Assembly (NCBI GenBank): GCA_036435485.1
Contig: CM071594.1
Location: 99,537,001 to 99,601,000, forward strand
Reading direction: 5' to 3'
DNA: 64,000 bases
Source of the DNA: Saposhnikovia divaricata
Taxonomy: Eukaryota > Streptophyta > Magnoliopsida > Apiales > Apiaceae
Position 1 is the stretch's first letter. Each line of letters opens with the position of its first letter. Under the pieces are notes generated by a model, which made no database searches, was not told where the DNA came from, and saw only the letters and a program-made list of their open reading frames with translations. The translations under genes were made by a program, and so were the position numbers. This document shows positions 47,495 to 59,166 of this stretch, in pieces.

Positions 47495-50378
47495 AACTTA
47501 TAGAGCGTTTTTATAAAACACTATAAAAGTGGACTCCACCATAGCGTTTATTTCTGAAACGTTATTGTAGTATAAATTTTAAATTTTTTGTTAAATTTTT
47601 ATTTTTTCTTTATTAACTTACATCATGCTTTTGTAAAAAACGCTTTTGAAGTAATGAACTTAGATAGCGCTTCTTAAAAAATGCTATCTAAGTGACATGT
47701 CCTAAGTTCAATTTTGTAGTAGTGGGGCCATAGGCTAACCATTGTACAATATTTGATATCTCACTAGGTGTTTTTGATATGAGAGACATTACTCGCTCTT
47801 TAAACCATTCACCAAACATGCGATTGTGCGCATTTATTACCCACTTACGATTCTTAGAAGGATGCATTTGGAAAATTTTGGGTTACATGTTCCTCCAAAT
47901 AGGCATTAACTTATGTCATGTGTTGTAGGACAAAGAGATGAGCTCTATTCAGTATTTCAGCTCCAGGAGAGATCATCTTTAAGCCCAGTGTACCATGACC
48001 TTCAAGTCTACCCTCGTGACGAGATCTTGGAACTCCAATAGGATCTAGACTTGTTAAATAATCAGTGCAAAATTCAATTGCCTCCTCCACAGAATATGCT
48101 TCAACTATACTGCCTTCTGGCCGGTATCGATTTTTCACATATCCTTTTAAAGTGCACAAAAATCTCCCAAAAGGATATATGTGGCGTAAATATAGTGGGC
48201 CACACAATTTGACTTCCCTCACTAAATGAATAACTAAGTGCACCATGATGTCAAAAAAGGAAACTGAAAAATACATCTCAAATTGGCAAAGTTTAACAAT
48301 AATATTAGCTTGTAATTTATCCAACGAATCAGGATCGATTACTTTACTACATATAGCATTAAAAAAGACACAGAGTTTCGTAATAACAAATCTGACATGC
48401 TTCAGTAGTATGCCTCGAATCGCAACACATGACAATCATGTGACTTCAAATCCACTAGTTTCAAATCTTTCATGGACACAAGCTTTTTGATATTAGAGGA
48501 ATATCCATGTGGAGCTTTCACACTAGATAAACACTTACAAAAGTTAATCTTCACTTTTCTGGACAAAGTATAACAAGCTGGAGGTAGATAGGAACGTTTT
48601 GTTGACACTTGTGGTGCTAACTCTTTTCGAATTCCCATTTCTTCCATGTCCAGTCTAGCCTTGATCCCATCCTTTGTCTTGCCAGGTATATTCAACAATG
48701 TTCCAATAATGCTTTCACAAACATTTTTCTCAATATGCATAAGGTCAAGACTATGTCTAACCTGTAAGTGTTTCCAGTAAGGAAGCTCCCAAAAAATAGA
48801 CCTCTTCTTCCAAATATTCTCCTAAGGCCTTTTGTAGTGCTTTCCAAGTTCAACATCAAGATCTTTAACCTTCTGAAAAGTTTCCATTCCACTTAAAGGC
48901 AAACGAGCTACTCGAGTCTCGACAAGTCCATCAAAAGACTTCATGTCCTTACGATAAGGGTGATTGAGAGGAAGAAATCTTCGATGATTCATATACACAT
49001 TTTTCTTTCAATTTTTTAACCGGTGGGTATTTGTACCATCTTCACATATTGGGCATGCTTTGGCTCCTTTAATGGGGTATCCCGAAAGGTTTTCATAACT
49101 CGGAAAGTCACTTATGGTGCAAAATATCATGGCACGTAGATTAAAATTTGACTGACTATAAGAATCATAAGCTGTCACGCCTTCGTCCCATAATAATTTC
49201 AGATCTTCCATAAGAGGTTGAAGATAAACATCTATGTTATTCCCCGGCTCTTTAGGTCCAGAGATTAGCACTGCCAACATTATATACTTGCGCTTCATGC
49301 GCAACCAAGGAGGCAAATTATAAATCGTGAGCATAACTGGCCAAGTGCTATGATTACAACTTAAAGTACGATACGGATTCATGCCATCTGCACAAAGTCC
49401 AAGTCGTAGATTCCTAACTTCTGCACCAAATTCAGGATACATTCCATCAATAGTTCTCCATTGCGGAGAGTCACTTGGATGTCTAAGCATCCCATCTGAT
49501 TTTCTCCCTTCTGCATGCCACCTTAAATGTTTAGCATCTTTTGCATTTGCAAAAAGGCGTTGAAAACGTTCCACAATAGGGAAATACAAAACCACCTTGG
49601 CAGGAGGCCTTTTCTTGTTCTCCTCTAAAGAAATATTACTATCTGGTTTATATCGAGATGCTCCACACTTGGGACAAACGTGTAAATCTTCATGTTCATT
49701 TCGAAACAAAACACAATAATTTGGACATGCATGTATCTTTTTTACTTCCATACCCATGGGACATAATATCTTCTTAGCCTCGTACGTGGAATTCGGGAGC
49801 TCGTTATTTGGATGAAGCATCTCTCTCAGAAGTTTTAATAGGTCTGTAAAACTCTTGTCAGTCCACCCATATTTTACTTTCATTCTACACAACTTCAATG
49901 TTGTTGACAACCTAGTGAATTCACTCTTGCACCCGGGATACAAAACTTTCTTTGAATCACTTACTAAGTTCTTGAGAATATCTGGTTGGTGAATGAATTG
50001 GTCCTCAACATCTTCTATCATCTCCTGTATTTTGTCATTGCCTATATCATCTTCGGCATTGTTGGTCATACTCTCTCCCTCATGTTCATTATCTCTACGA
50101 GAAGTACCACCAGAATCTATTGGCTCACCATGCCAAATCCAGTTAGTGTAATTCTTTTTTAAACCATGACGAAATAGATGGTCTTGCACAATGTCGATAT
50201 TTGAAAAAAATTTCATGTTACCACATAATTGACAAGGACACGGAATCGAATCTTTGTAACCAAGTTCCTCATCTTTCTTTTCTTGGTGTTTCAAAGCACA
50301 TTTAATAAAATCATTAACACCAAGAATATATTCCTCCTCGACATGTGAAACATTGTACATCCATGTTTTACAATCCAT

Positions 50379-53150
50379 TTACTAGTTTCCTTCATATGTA
50401 TAAAGAATTGTTAACTTCGATACTATGTGAATCAGACAATATAAAAAACAGATTGCAACAATTAGAAAACAGAGGAATTTAAAAAAACAGGGCAGTTTTT
50501 ACGCAATTAAACAGGGCAGAATGCTATTAAAAAAAAGGCAGAATGATGATAAAAAAAACTGGGCAGTTTTTACGCAATTAAAGAGAGAAAAATACTATAT
50601 CACTTGATTGAAAAATAATTGTATAAATAAATTTAATTGGAATTTACACATAAGTACACGCATAATTATAGAAATAAATTTAATTAGATTACATCATATG
50701 AAATCACATTCCATTATTGCTACATAAAATCAATACAAGTAAAATTATTCTAGGTTGGGAGAATATTTTCAAGAAAAATATTTAAGTAGTCATGCCCAAG
50801 ATCATGTTCAAGTAAAAAACTCAAAATTTTGTTCAGGTTACACATTCCATAACAATATAATTTACACACAACACCATGTTACTTAAGTGTCCATCTAAAA
50901 TTAATCCACTATTATTTGTGCATACCCTAATCGTCATTACCATATTTGTTATGCCAAAAGTAAAAAATATCAGTACACAAATATTACTAGATTTAATTCT
51001 TAAAATTTATCTAATTTCCTAACAGAATTTTTTCTTAATATAATTGTCATGCACAACATTTGTTTCGATTTTTAAAGTTTTCCTGACCAACAAATACAAT
51101 GGTACGAGTAGAAAGTAATTGTCATCATCTTGTTTGACAGTTAGTTAACTCTAAGTCTCTAGTGACAATGAGTTGATGATAATAAGCAAATCTGTTAAAT
51201 TTCTGGGAAAATTTTAAGTGTATTATATTGGTATGGGAGGATCCTTTCAGTAATCTAAAGATTGACAAATAAGAAAATGTAATCTTCCTGCAAACAAATG
51301 CCTGCATGTAGGATCTGCTTATTGGTTTATTGCATAATCTTACTCTTGGCATATTATAAAAATTTCAACTTCTCCTATATGACAGGCATGTGTAACACTT
51401 CAATGTGCCTCATTATGTCTGGTTGTTCGTAAGCAATGTTAATGGCAGATGTCTTCCTAAAAATAACCCCACTGTTACTTCCCAAGTAATATCAATTCAA
51501 GCCATGGAAAATTACACTTCTCAGTTAATATCCCTGGTTTCTGCCTCCCCACCCCCATCTAGCTACTAAATTCTACCTTACACTATCCTCCAAGGTATGT
51601 ACATTAATTGAAGTGTCATATTTACTGGTGAGATGTTGGATACGGCATAGAGGAGCAGATGACATCACTAGTGATGGAATAATAATTGAATGAGAACTTG
51701 GAAAGTTTGATTGTGAAGGGATTAAATTCTTTGAAAGAATCCAGTTCATGTATTTTGATGTTCAACTGAATCATTCTCTAAGGAGACTACTTTGTTTACT
51801 ATGGATGTTCAAATAAATATAAATTGTTTACAATGGAGTAAGACTCCATTGTGTGTATTATTATCACAATAATGTTAGGTTATTCTATTAGAAAGAAGAT
51901 ACCCATATGAGAATAATATTTGGAAAAAGTTCAGTAAAGTTAAATTTTATGTATCCTAATACTATTAAGAACAACCAAAGGGCTTTTGTCCAAAGGGTCT
52001 CCTTCCTCCTCAACTCAATCTCGGGGAAGGGGGCACCGAGTGCACAAGTTTTGAAATTGATGGCACTGACTTAATATACTAAAAGAAGGGGGGAATTAAG
52101 GAAAGAGGAACTGAAACAAGGGGAAGAACTAGTGCACCACACACCAGCCTCATCATCTAGTCAGAGTTCCTCACATTGAATTTCTTGCTTTTAAATCTAA
52201 TGCTTCTATGTAAAGAATAGGATTGTGGTGGTGGTCATATTATTTTACCAAACCAAAAGAAGCACCAGCTAGTCAATTTGAGGTGGTTCCAGATTATATG
52301 ATTACAATCAACATGACAATGATATATGTACTAGTTCAACAAGAAATTCACTCTAAAACTCTAATCTTTCTTAACTACAAATAATTGTGTTGAGTGAGAT
52401 AATACCATGCCTAATTTTGTATATTACACAAAACAAACCTGCAATAATAATAATTATTCACCTAATTTATCTAAGCCTTGACCATAGCAATATGCATGTC
52501 TAAACATTAATGAAGGAAAAGAATCAGGCATGTGTTCCTAGTTGTTCCTAATAACCTCTGCTTACAGATTCTAGGCTCAATTTATATTTATTCTACACAG
52601 ATTAGATACAAACATGACAACTTTTCAAGTTTTCTTGAATAACTTCCGACTAATCACATCAATCAAAACAGACCTCCGTAATTTGTATGTAAAGATTTCT
52701 TTACAGGTCACATATTGACACAAAATTAATAAAAATTTCTTTCCAAGTCACATATTGACACAAAATTAAAATTTTATTAATTTAAACTAACATAAATAGC
52801 CCGTTAACAACAACTTGATTACATTTTACCACTAAACTGAATTTCACTTGACAACAATACATAAATATTAACACACATATACACGCACATAAGTGAGAGA
52901 GACGGAGAGAGGGAGATGGAAGTTACCCTGAATCGAATCGATGGAATTACGGCTTCTCCTTGAATCAAACTAGATTTCTCAATCGTAGGAATCTGTGAAC
53001 TTCCTCTCCGGGTCGCAAGTAATAGTTTATGAATTAGCTAGGGCTCGGAGTGAGAAATAGCGTGAATGGTGTTAAATTGGGGCTAATCTGTTTTAAAATA
53101 ATAAGATTTGTTTTCTGATTTTGTTTTTGATTAATTACTCTTTATGTATC
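50379..53150 (-). other. CACTA-1 region upstream of tnp2
   Basis: 2.8 kb, AT-rich. An acceptor-like AG lies just before the ATG at 50378, and exon-like purine-rich sequence near 52880-53030 could be a non-coding first exon with a long intron between. The open frame 51125-51352 is not recognised. No other element is seen. Confidence 0.4.
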
Positions 53151-53500
53151 AGGTGTAAATAAACAGACGTATAAGGGGATATACTAATTTGGGCGCTCAT
53201 ATTTTTTATTATATTTATTTATAATTTTTTTATTCACTTTTATACGTCTGTTTTAAAAGGTAAGCCACGTATAGTTAAATTATATACGTCTGTTTTTAAA
53301 TAACTGACGCAAATAATTATTCAACAGAGGTATAAAATTACCTTATACGACTGTTCAACCACAACAGATGTATAAACATGTCTCTTTCTAGTATGTACAT
53401 CTGTGTAGTGTTCAACAGACGCATAAAACTATTTTATGTGACTGTTTCTCCTACAACAGACGCAAATGGGGAGATGCATAAGGTAGTTTTTTTACTAGTG
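53151..53500. repeat. CACTA-1 subterminal array, right
   Basis: AACAGACGTATAA and its variants recur from about 53160 up to the tip at 53500, matching the left array. Confidence 0.88.
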
Positions 53501-53503
53501 TCT

Positions 53504-53955
53504 CAATACAATCTCTCTATTTGTTCACTCATATACTCACGATGATCACAAATCTCACACACATTACAATGTTATAGAGAGAGTATTTATAATGCTACCT
53601 ATCAACTAATAACAGAAAGTAATGATTAATACATGGTAATGTTCTGCCGTCTAGTTGATAGTTTCCACTGATAGTCGATTCCTTTCTTCATGCACACTTT
53701 TTCCATTTTCTAAATATCAGATCCTATAGAATAGCACTTTCCAATTCTGCAGCTTCAGTCAGGGTCTGTCATAGCCCTGGGAACTTATAGTCCGTGACTC
53801 TAGTCTCTGATCAAGTACTGTTCACAGTTTCTGCAGATCTTGAAGAACTGATATCTCTTTAATCAAATGCTAAACCCTTTATAAGATCAGGGTATTACAA
53901 GAAGTGTTATTTCATTCTATTCTACACATTACAACTCATGAATTTATTCCTAACA
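53504..53955 (-). repeat. Second copia 5' LTR, outer part
   Basis: It continues 30863-31031 beyond CACTA-1 and ends TTCCTAACA at 53955, so the LTR starts TGTTAGGAATAAATTC on the minus strand. A TATA-like TTATAAAGGG lies at about 53876-53885 on that strand. The whole LTR would be about 620 bases. Confidence 0.7.
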
Positions 53956-54149
53956 AGATCTATACTCTATTACGTTTGCACAGGCACTGAAAAGATTTAA
54001 AGGAGTAAGTTTAATATGTACTTAATCTTTCAGACTTTAAGGTATCATTTTATTAATTATAAGGTATCAATTTATTATTTAAAAAAACATTAAAGTATCC
54101 AAAGAATGAAAAAGGAAAAACATTAAGGTATCAATTATTAATGATAATC
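53956..54149. other. Spacer between copia LTR and Athila-like coding region
   Basis: No gene. Short direct repeats of AAGGTATCA occur near 54040, 54060 and 54130. Confidence 0.5.
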
Positions 54150-55209
54150 AAGTAGGTCTTGAGTTTTCCGAAGAAGAAGAAGAGTCAAACTCTAACCTTA
54201 ATCTTTCCCTCAATCAAACGGTGAATCCCGAGAACTCTAAGTTGGTTGCTTCACCTATCAAACCACCATTTTCTAGCGAGCCCTCCACTTCTAGAATACC
54301 ACCTTCACCTAGCAAATATTCACCTCAAAATCCACCTAACGAATCTTCGGTTGTTCCACTTTCCAATTCCATTCTCGATCTGTCTAGTGAACGAGACTTT
54401 AAGCCTAAAGCTCCTTATCCTCAAAGACTCCTTTCAAACAAACAATCGCCTCAAGTAGAAAAGATTTTGGAAGTTTTCAAACAAGTCAAGATCAACATTC
54501 CTCTTTTAGATGCCATTCAACAAATTCCCTCTTATGCTAAGTGTCTAAAAGATTTGTGTAGTCATAAACGCTCCACCCACGTCCCTAAGAAAGCTAGCCT
54601 TTTTGACCTCTCATGTTAGTTCAATTCTTTCAAATCAAATTCCCGTGAAATACAAGGACCCTGGTTGTCCTACAATTTCTTGTGTCATAGGTAATACTTT
54701 TGTGGACAAGGCGTTACTTGACTTAGGAGCAAGCGTGAATCTTCTTCCATTTTCGGTTTATCAAGCTCTAGGGTAAGGTGAACTTAAAAAGACGAACATG
54801 ACACTTTAACTAACTGATCGTTTTGTCAAAATGACTAAGGGAATAGTTGAAGATGTTTTAATTAAGGTTGGTGATTTCATTTTTCCGGTTGATTTTGTTG
54901 TCCTCGAGACTCAACCCATCACGAATCCTAAGAACCAAATCTCGATCATTCTAGGATGACCTTTTCTTGTTACATCCAATGCCTTGATTAATTGTAGGGA
55001 TGGTTTGATGAAACTCAGTTTTGGCAATATGACAATTAACCTTAACATCTTTAATGTCGGAAAAAAACCCATTGAGCTTTATGAACAAACAGTAAGGGTT
55101 AATCTTGTTGATAACATTGTTAATTGGTCAAACCTTGAGGATATTGAGATTGAGTCTCTTCTTGCTGAGGATTATCAAATCAACCATGAGTCTAACCGAG
55201 AGTATGCTG
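54150..55209 (+). pseudogene. Athila-like gypsy gag end and protease
   Basis: The plus strand reads PQRLLSNKQSPQVEKILEVF, then INIPLLDAIQQIPSYAKCLK (54221-54619). After a frame change it reads YKDPGCPTISCVIGN, ALLDLGASVNLLPFSVYQAL and NALINCRDGLMKLSFGNMT. This is the gag end and aspartic protease of plant Athila elements, with the active site in LDLGASVN. In-frame stops occur after YQALG and after ISIILG. The frame continues to VNREYA-type sequence at 55206, where CACTA-4 interrupts it. Confidence 0.85.
55207..55209. other. Target duplication CTG of CACTA-4, left
   Basis: CTG precedes the CACTACGCC tip and is repeated at 63175-63177. Confidence 0.85.
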
Positions 55210-56135
55210 CACTACGCCATAAACGCACATACGCAACCCTTTTTACAAAGTGTTGCACAGAAAGCGTTTCGTTAGATAGAAATTTTGGGTCTTTTGCAAC
55301 TGAGCTGAACTGGTATTGTGTTAGATATAATTTAGTGGTGCGTATTACCCACAGTGTTTCACATCATGCAACACTAACTGCTGGTGTTGCGTTAGATTTT
55401 TTTTATTTTTAATAAATTATGACATGGCAAAAGTGGGACCCACAAGTGCTGATGTGGCATTTGCTGATGTGGCAATTGTGGGACCCACAATTACTAACGT
55501 GGCAGAAGTGGGACCCACCTATGCTGACGTGGCATTTGCTGACGTGGCAGAAGCATTGCATTAGATAACAGTAGTGTTGCATTTGCTGTTGGAAGTGTTG
55601 CATTAGATATATATATATTTATTTTAAAAAAATATGACGTGGCAGGTGTGGGTCCCACCACTGCTGACTGGCAGTGTGGCCCCCACAAGGGTGACGTGGC
55701 AAGAGGCCCACCATGCTGATGTGGAAATTGTGGGACCCAAAATTGCTGATGTGGCAGAAGTGGGACCCACCTATGCTGACGTGGCATTTGCTTACGTGGC
55801 AGAAGCGTTGCATTAGATATTAGTAGTGTTGCATTTGCTCTTTGAAGTGTTGCATTAGATATATATATATATATATATTTAAAAAAAAAATATGACGTGC
55901 CAGGTGTAGGTCCCACCACTGCTGACGTGGTAGTGTGGGCCCCACAAGGGTGACGTGGCAGGAGGCCCATCATGTTGATGTGGCAATTTTGGGACCCACA
56001 ATTGCTGACGTGGCAGATGTGGGACCCACCTATGCTGACGTGGCATTTGCTGACGTGGCAGAAGCATTGCATTAGATACCAGTAGTGTTGCATTTGCTGT
56101 TTGAAGTGTTGCATTAGATATTTATTTTATTTTAT
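55210..56135. repeat. CACTA-4 subterminal array, left, rich in TGACGTGGCA
   Basis: After the tip come copies of GTTGCATTAGAT, then three larger units (about 55425-55617, 55634-55860, 55890-56120). Each has several TGACGTGGCA or TGATGTGGCA motifs next to GTGGGACCCAC, and each ends in an AT run. The 206-codon minus-strand frame at 55494-56114 is made of these repeats and is not a gene. Confidence 0.9.
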
Positions 56136-58270
56136 TTACTAGTCTTGTCCCGAATGATGAATATATTTTTTTAAATTATTTTTTCGATGCTACAATCGCA
56201 CGGATGCCAAGATATAACGATTTTAGTGATGTGGTGATTTTTCAAAAAAATTTCTATATTTATTTGGTTTGGTTTTATAACGGTCAAACCGGTCAAAGTG
56301 GACCTTCCTTTTAACTAGTTTTGTCCTGAATGATGAATCTATTTTTTTTTAAATTATTTTTTCGATGTTCCAATCGCACGGATGTCAAGATATAACGATT
56401 TTATTAATGTGGTAATTTTTCAAAAAATTCCCTATATTTATTTGGTTTGGTTTTATAACGGTCAAACCGGTCAAAGTCGACCTTCCTTTTAACTAGTCTT
56501 GTCCCGAATGATGAATCTATTTTTTTAAATTATTTTTTCGACGTTCCAATCACACGGATGTCAAGATATAACGATTTTAGTGATGTGGTAATTTTTCAAA
56601 AAATTTCCTATATTTATTTGGTTTGGTTTTATAACGGTCAAACCGGTCAAAGTGGATATTCCTTTTAACTAGTCTTATCCCGAATGATGCATCTATTTAT
56701 TTAATTTTTTTTTCGACGTTCGAATCGCACGAGTGATGTGGTTATTTTTCAAAAAATTTCCTATATCTATTTGGTTTGGTTTTATAACGGTCAGACCGGT
56801 CAAAGTCGACCTTCCTTTTAACTAGTCTTGTCCCGAATGATGAATCTATGTTTTTAAATTATTTTTGCCACATTCCAATCTCAAGGATGTCAAGATATAA
56901 CGATTTTAGTGATGTGGTAATTTTTCAAAAAATTTCCTATATTTATTTGGTTTGGTTTTATAACGGTCAGACCGGTCAAAGTCGACCTTCCTTTTAACTT
57001 GTCAAGTCCCGAATGAAGAATCTATTTTTTAAAATTATTTTTGCCACGTTCCAATCTCACCGATGTCAAGATAGAACGATTTCAGTGATGTGGTAATTTT
57101 TTAAAAAATATCCTATATTTATTTGGTTTGTTTTATAACGGCCAAACCGGTCAAAGTCGAGCTTCCTTTTAACTAGTATTGTCCCGAATGTTGAATCTAT
57201 TTTTTTAAATTATTTTTTCGACGTTCCAACTTACGAATGTCAAGATATATCGATTTTAGTGATGTGGTAATTTTTTAAAAATTTCCTATATTTATTTGGT
57301 TTAGTTTTATAACGGTCAAACCGGTCAAAGTCGACCTTCCTTCTAACTAGTCTTGTCCTGAATGATGAATCTATTTTTTTAAATTATTTTTTCGACATTC
57401 CAATCTCACGGATGTCAAGATATAATGATTTTAGTGATGTGGTAATTTTTTTTAAAAAAATTTATATTTATTTGGTTTGGTTTTATATTGGTGAAACCGG
57501 TCAAAGACGACCTTCCTTTTAACTAGTCTTGTCCCGAATGATGAATCTATTTTTTTAAATTATTTTTTCGACGTTCCAATATCACAGATGTCAAGATATA
57601 AAGATTTTAGTGATGTGGTAATTTTTTAAAAATTTCCTATATTTATTTGGTTTGGTTTTATAACGGTCAAACCGGTCAAAGTCGACCTTCCTTTTAACTA
57701 GTCTTGTCCCGAATGATGAATCTATTTTTTTAAATTATTTTTTTGACGTTCCAATTGCACGGATGTCAAGATATAACGATTTTAGTGATGTGGTAATTTT
57801 TTAAAAAATTTCCTATATTTATTTGGTTTGGTTTTATAACGGTCAAACCGGTCAAAGTCGACCTTCCTTTTAACTAGTCTTGTGCCGAATGATGAATCTA
57901 TTTTTTTAAATTATTTTTTCGACGTTCTAATCGTACGGATGTCAAGATATAACGATTTTAGTGATGTGGTATTTTTGTACTAGATGTATTCGTTTGGTTT
58001 AAAAAGGTCAAACCGGTCAAAGTAGACTTTCCTATTAATTAGTCTTGTCCCGATTGATGGAATAAAGATATAAAGATTAAAGTTGACATTCCAATCTCAC
58101 GGATGTTAAGATATAAAGATTTTAGTGATGTGATAATTTTTTTAAAAAGTCCCAAATTTATTTGGTTTGGTTTTATAATGATGAAATAAATCAAAATAGA
58201 TCTTTTTTTAACTAGTCTTGTTCGGAATGATGATTCTAATTTTTTAAATTATTTTTTCGACAATCCAAGC
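56136..58270. repeat. Satellite-like tandem array, unit about 176 bases, about 12 copies
   Basis: Units begin ACTAGTCTTGTCCCGAATGA, contain CGGATGTCAAGATATAACGA and TTTATTTGGTTTGGTTTTAT, and end AACGGTCAAACCGGTCAAAG. Unit starts are near 56138, 56316, 56495, 56672, 56823, 56999, 57175, 57348, 57525, 57700, 57875, 58038 and 58213. The last two copies are shorter and more diverged. The CGGTCAAACCGGTCAAAG block has two GGTCAA (W-box complement) hexamers per unit. Confidence 0.93.
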
Positions 58271-58429
58271 ATATGGATGTTAATAGCTAACTAGTAGTAT
58301 AAGAATTAAAGTTAATTATATTAACAAACATATATCAATAAATTTTTTTTATTAAAAACAAAATGAAATCAACTGGGCAGCCAATTATCCCGCTTTCAAT
58401 TTTTCACATCGCGCTCTCACTTTTAAACA

Positions 58430-58693
58430 CCCAGACCATGTTAAAACACCCCCTCTCTGTACTCTTCTTTCTTTACTTATTAAAACACACACACACATTA
58501 TATCCGCACACACTTTCAAGCCTTCCAATTCACAAATGTAACACCGATCTATTTCAGATCCTTATTCTAATTACAATCCCAAATTCATTAATTTGCTAGA
58601 ATCTTAAAAACAACAAACCCCCAATTTGAGTTTCTTGAATTAGGGTTTTTAATTTTATGGCTTCTATTGCGAATTTCCCCTCTTTTCTCCTCT
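58430..58693 (+). promoter_or_regulatory. Host-like promoter and leader, possible first exon
   Basis: CT- and CA-rich sequence (ACACACACAC near 58487) leads to TTGAATTAGGGTTTTTAATTTT and an ATG at 58656, in the style of a plant 5' leader. From that ATG the frame is MASIANFPSFLLFEAYAQ up to an AAG|GTAATC donor at 58693. It may be the first exon of the captured YidD-like gene, but the match is not secure. Confidence 0.35.
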
Positions 58694-58939
58694 TTGAGGC
58701 GTATGCACAAGGTAATCTCTCTCCCTCTCTCTCTCTTTCCCCTGTTATGGTTTTTTAATCTCATCTCCTATCTCAGATTCAGATTCAAAGAACTCGTGTT
58801 CACTGTAACTCTGATGCCCCAATTCATGTACGTTTCTATATCTATATGTATGTATAGGTATTTCTTTATATATTACAAAGTACTACAAAGTATAAATTAT
58901 GACCAAAGGTGTTACTGGTTTCATTGTTTCTATGTGCAG

Positions 58940-59069
58940 CTTCCTACAATGGCTATTGAAAAGGTCCTGATTGCAAACAACATATCTGTAGTTCAAAATG
59001 AGGTGCTTTCCCACAGATTAGGTCTCATTCCGATCAATGCTGACCCAAGGTTGTTCGATTATAAATCAG
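58940..59069 (+). pseudogene. Captured RPAC1 (RNA polymerase I/III subunit) exon
   Basis: An exon of 130 bases with GCAG acceptor and CAG|GTATA donor reads LPTMAIEKVLIANNISVVQN and then EVLSHRLGLIPINADPRLF. This is the strongly conserved region of the shared Pol I/III alpha-like subunit (AC40/RPAC1; the related Pol II RPB3 is less similar). It is one exon; the rest of the gene is not seen. On the plus strand, next to a YidD exon. Confidence 0.9.
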
Positions 59070-59166
59070 GTATACCTCAGTTTGACCAGCTGCTTAGATG
59101 TTTCTTTTGGGTTTATTTTTATACTTATTGATTATGCTGTTAATTGAATTATGGCCTATTGAGCAG

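Larger units (their letters stand above)
44563..47724. mobile_element. CACTA-3: non-autonomous element with captured host exons, 3.2 kb
   Basis: The tips are CACTACTACAGATTTGC and …TTTTGTAGTAGTG, with duplication GGG at 44560-44562 and 47725-47727. Both ends carry AAATAGCGTTTTT-type repeats. There is no transposase. It sits in tnp2 just before the DUF4216 part. Ignoring the insert and one GGG makes the flanking sequence read through (IVQWLAYGPGVLVRS), which confirms the borders. Confidence 0.93.
37835..50378 (-). pseudogene. CACTA-1 tnp2-type DDE transposase, split by two CACTA elements
   Basis: Translation begins MDCKTWMYNVSHVEEEYILG (50378), the transposase-associated domain. The tnp2 (Transposase_21) domain follows, with CPNYCVLFRNEHEDLHVCPK and the SGPKEPGNNIDVYLQPL region. 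Then comes the DUF4218 region (48740-47914) and the DUF4216 region (44559-44122, with YFGIIEHIWELDY and FILATQVKQVFYIQDP). The last 53 codons lie at 37993-37835. Stops occur at 49008-49010, 48822-48824 and 47911-47913, with a frame shift near 48420 and another near 47880. CACTA-3 (44563-47724) and CACTA-2 (37994-44123) lie within it; at both sites the frame reads through if the insert and one target copy are ignored. The protein cuts and joins the element ends. Confidence 0.9.
31032..53500 (-). mobile_element. CACTA-1: transposase-bearing CACTA element, 22.5 kb with nested insertions
   Basis: The tips are CACTAGTACAAAAATTGC at 31032 and …TTTTTTTACTAGTG at 53500, inverted repeats that stay similar for about 30 bases and lead into AACAGACGCATAAA arrays at both ends. 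Both CACTA genes are on the minus strand: tnp2 (from 50378) and the Ptta/Ulp1 gene (from 37732). Removing the two CACTA elements within tnp2 leaves about 13.2 kb, plausible for an originally autonomous CACTA element. It inserted in a copia LTR. Both genes carry stop codons, so it no longer makes its own enzymes. Confidence 0.93.

Noticed and set aside
55494..56114. 206-codon open frame on the minus strand, with repeats of CHVSKCHVSIGGSH
   Set aside because: It is only the translation of the CACTA-4 subterminal repeats; neighbouring frames (55409-55603, 55619-55813, 55879-56067) are the same text shifted.
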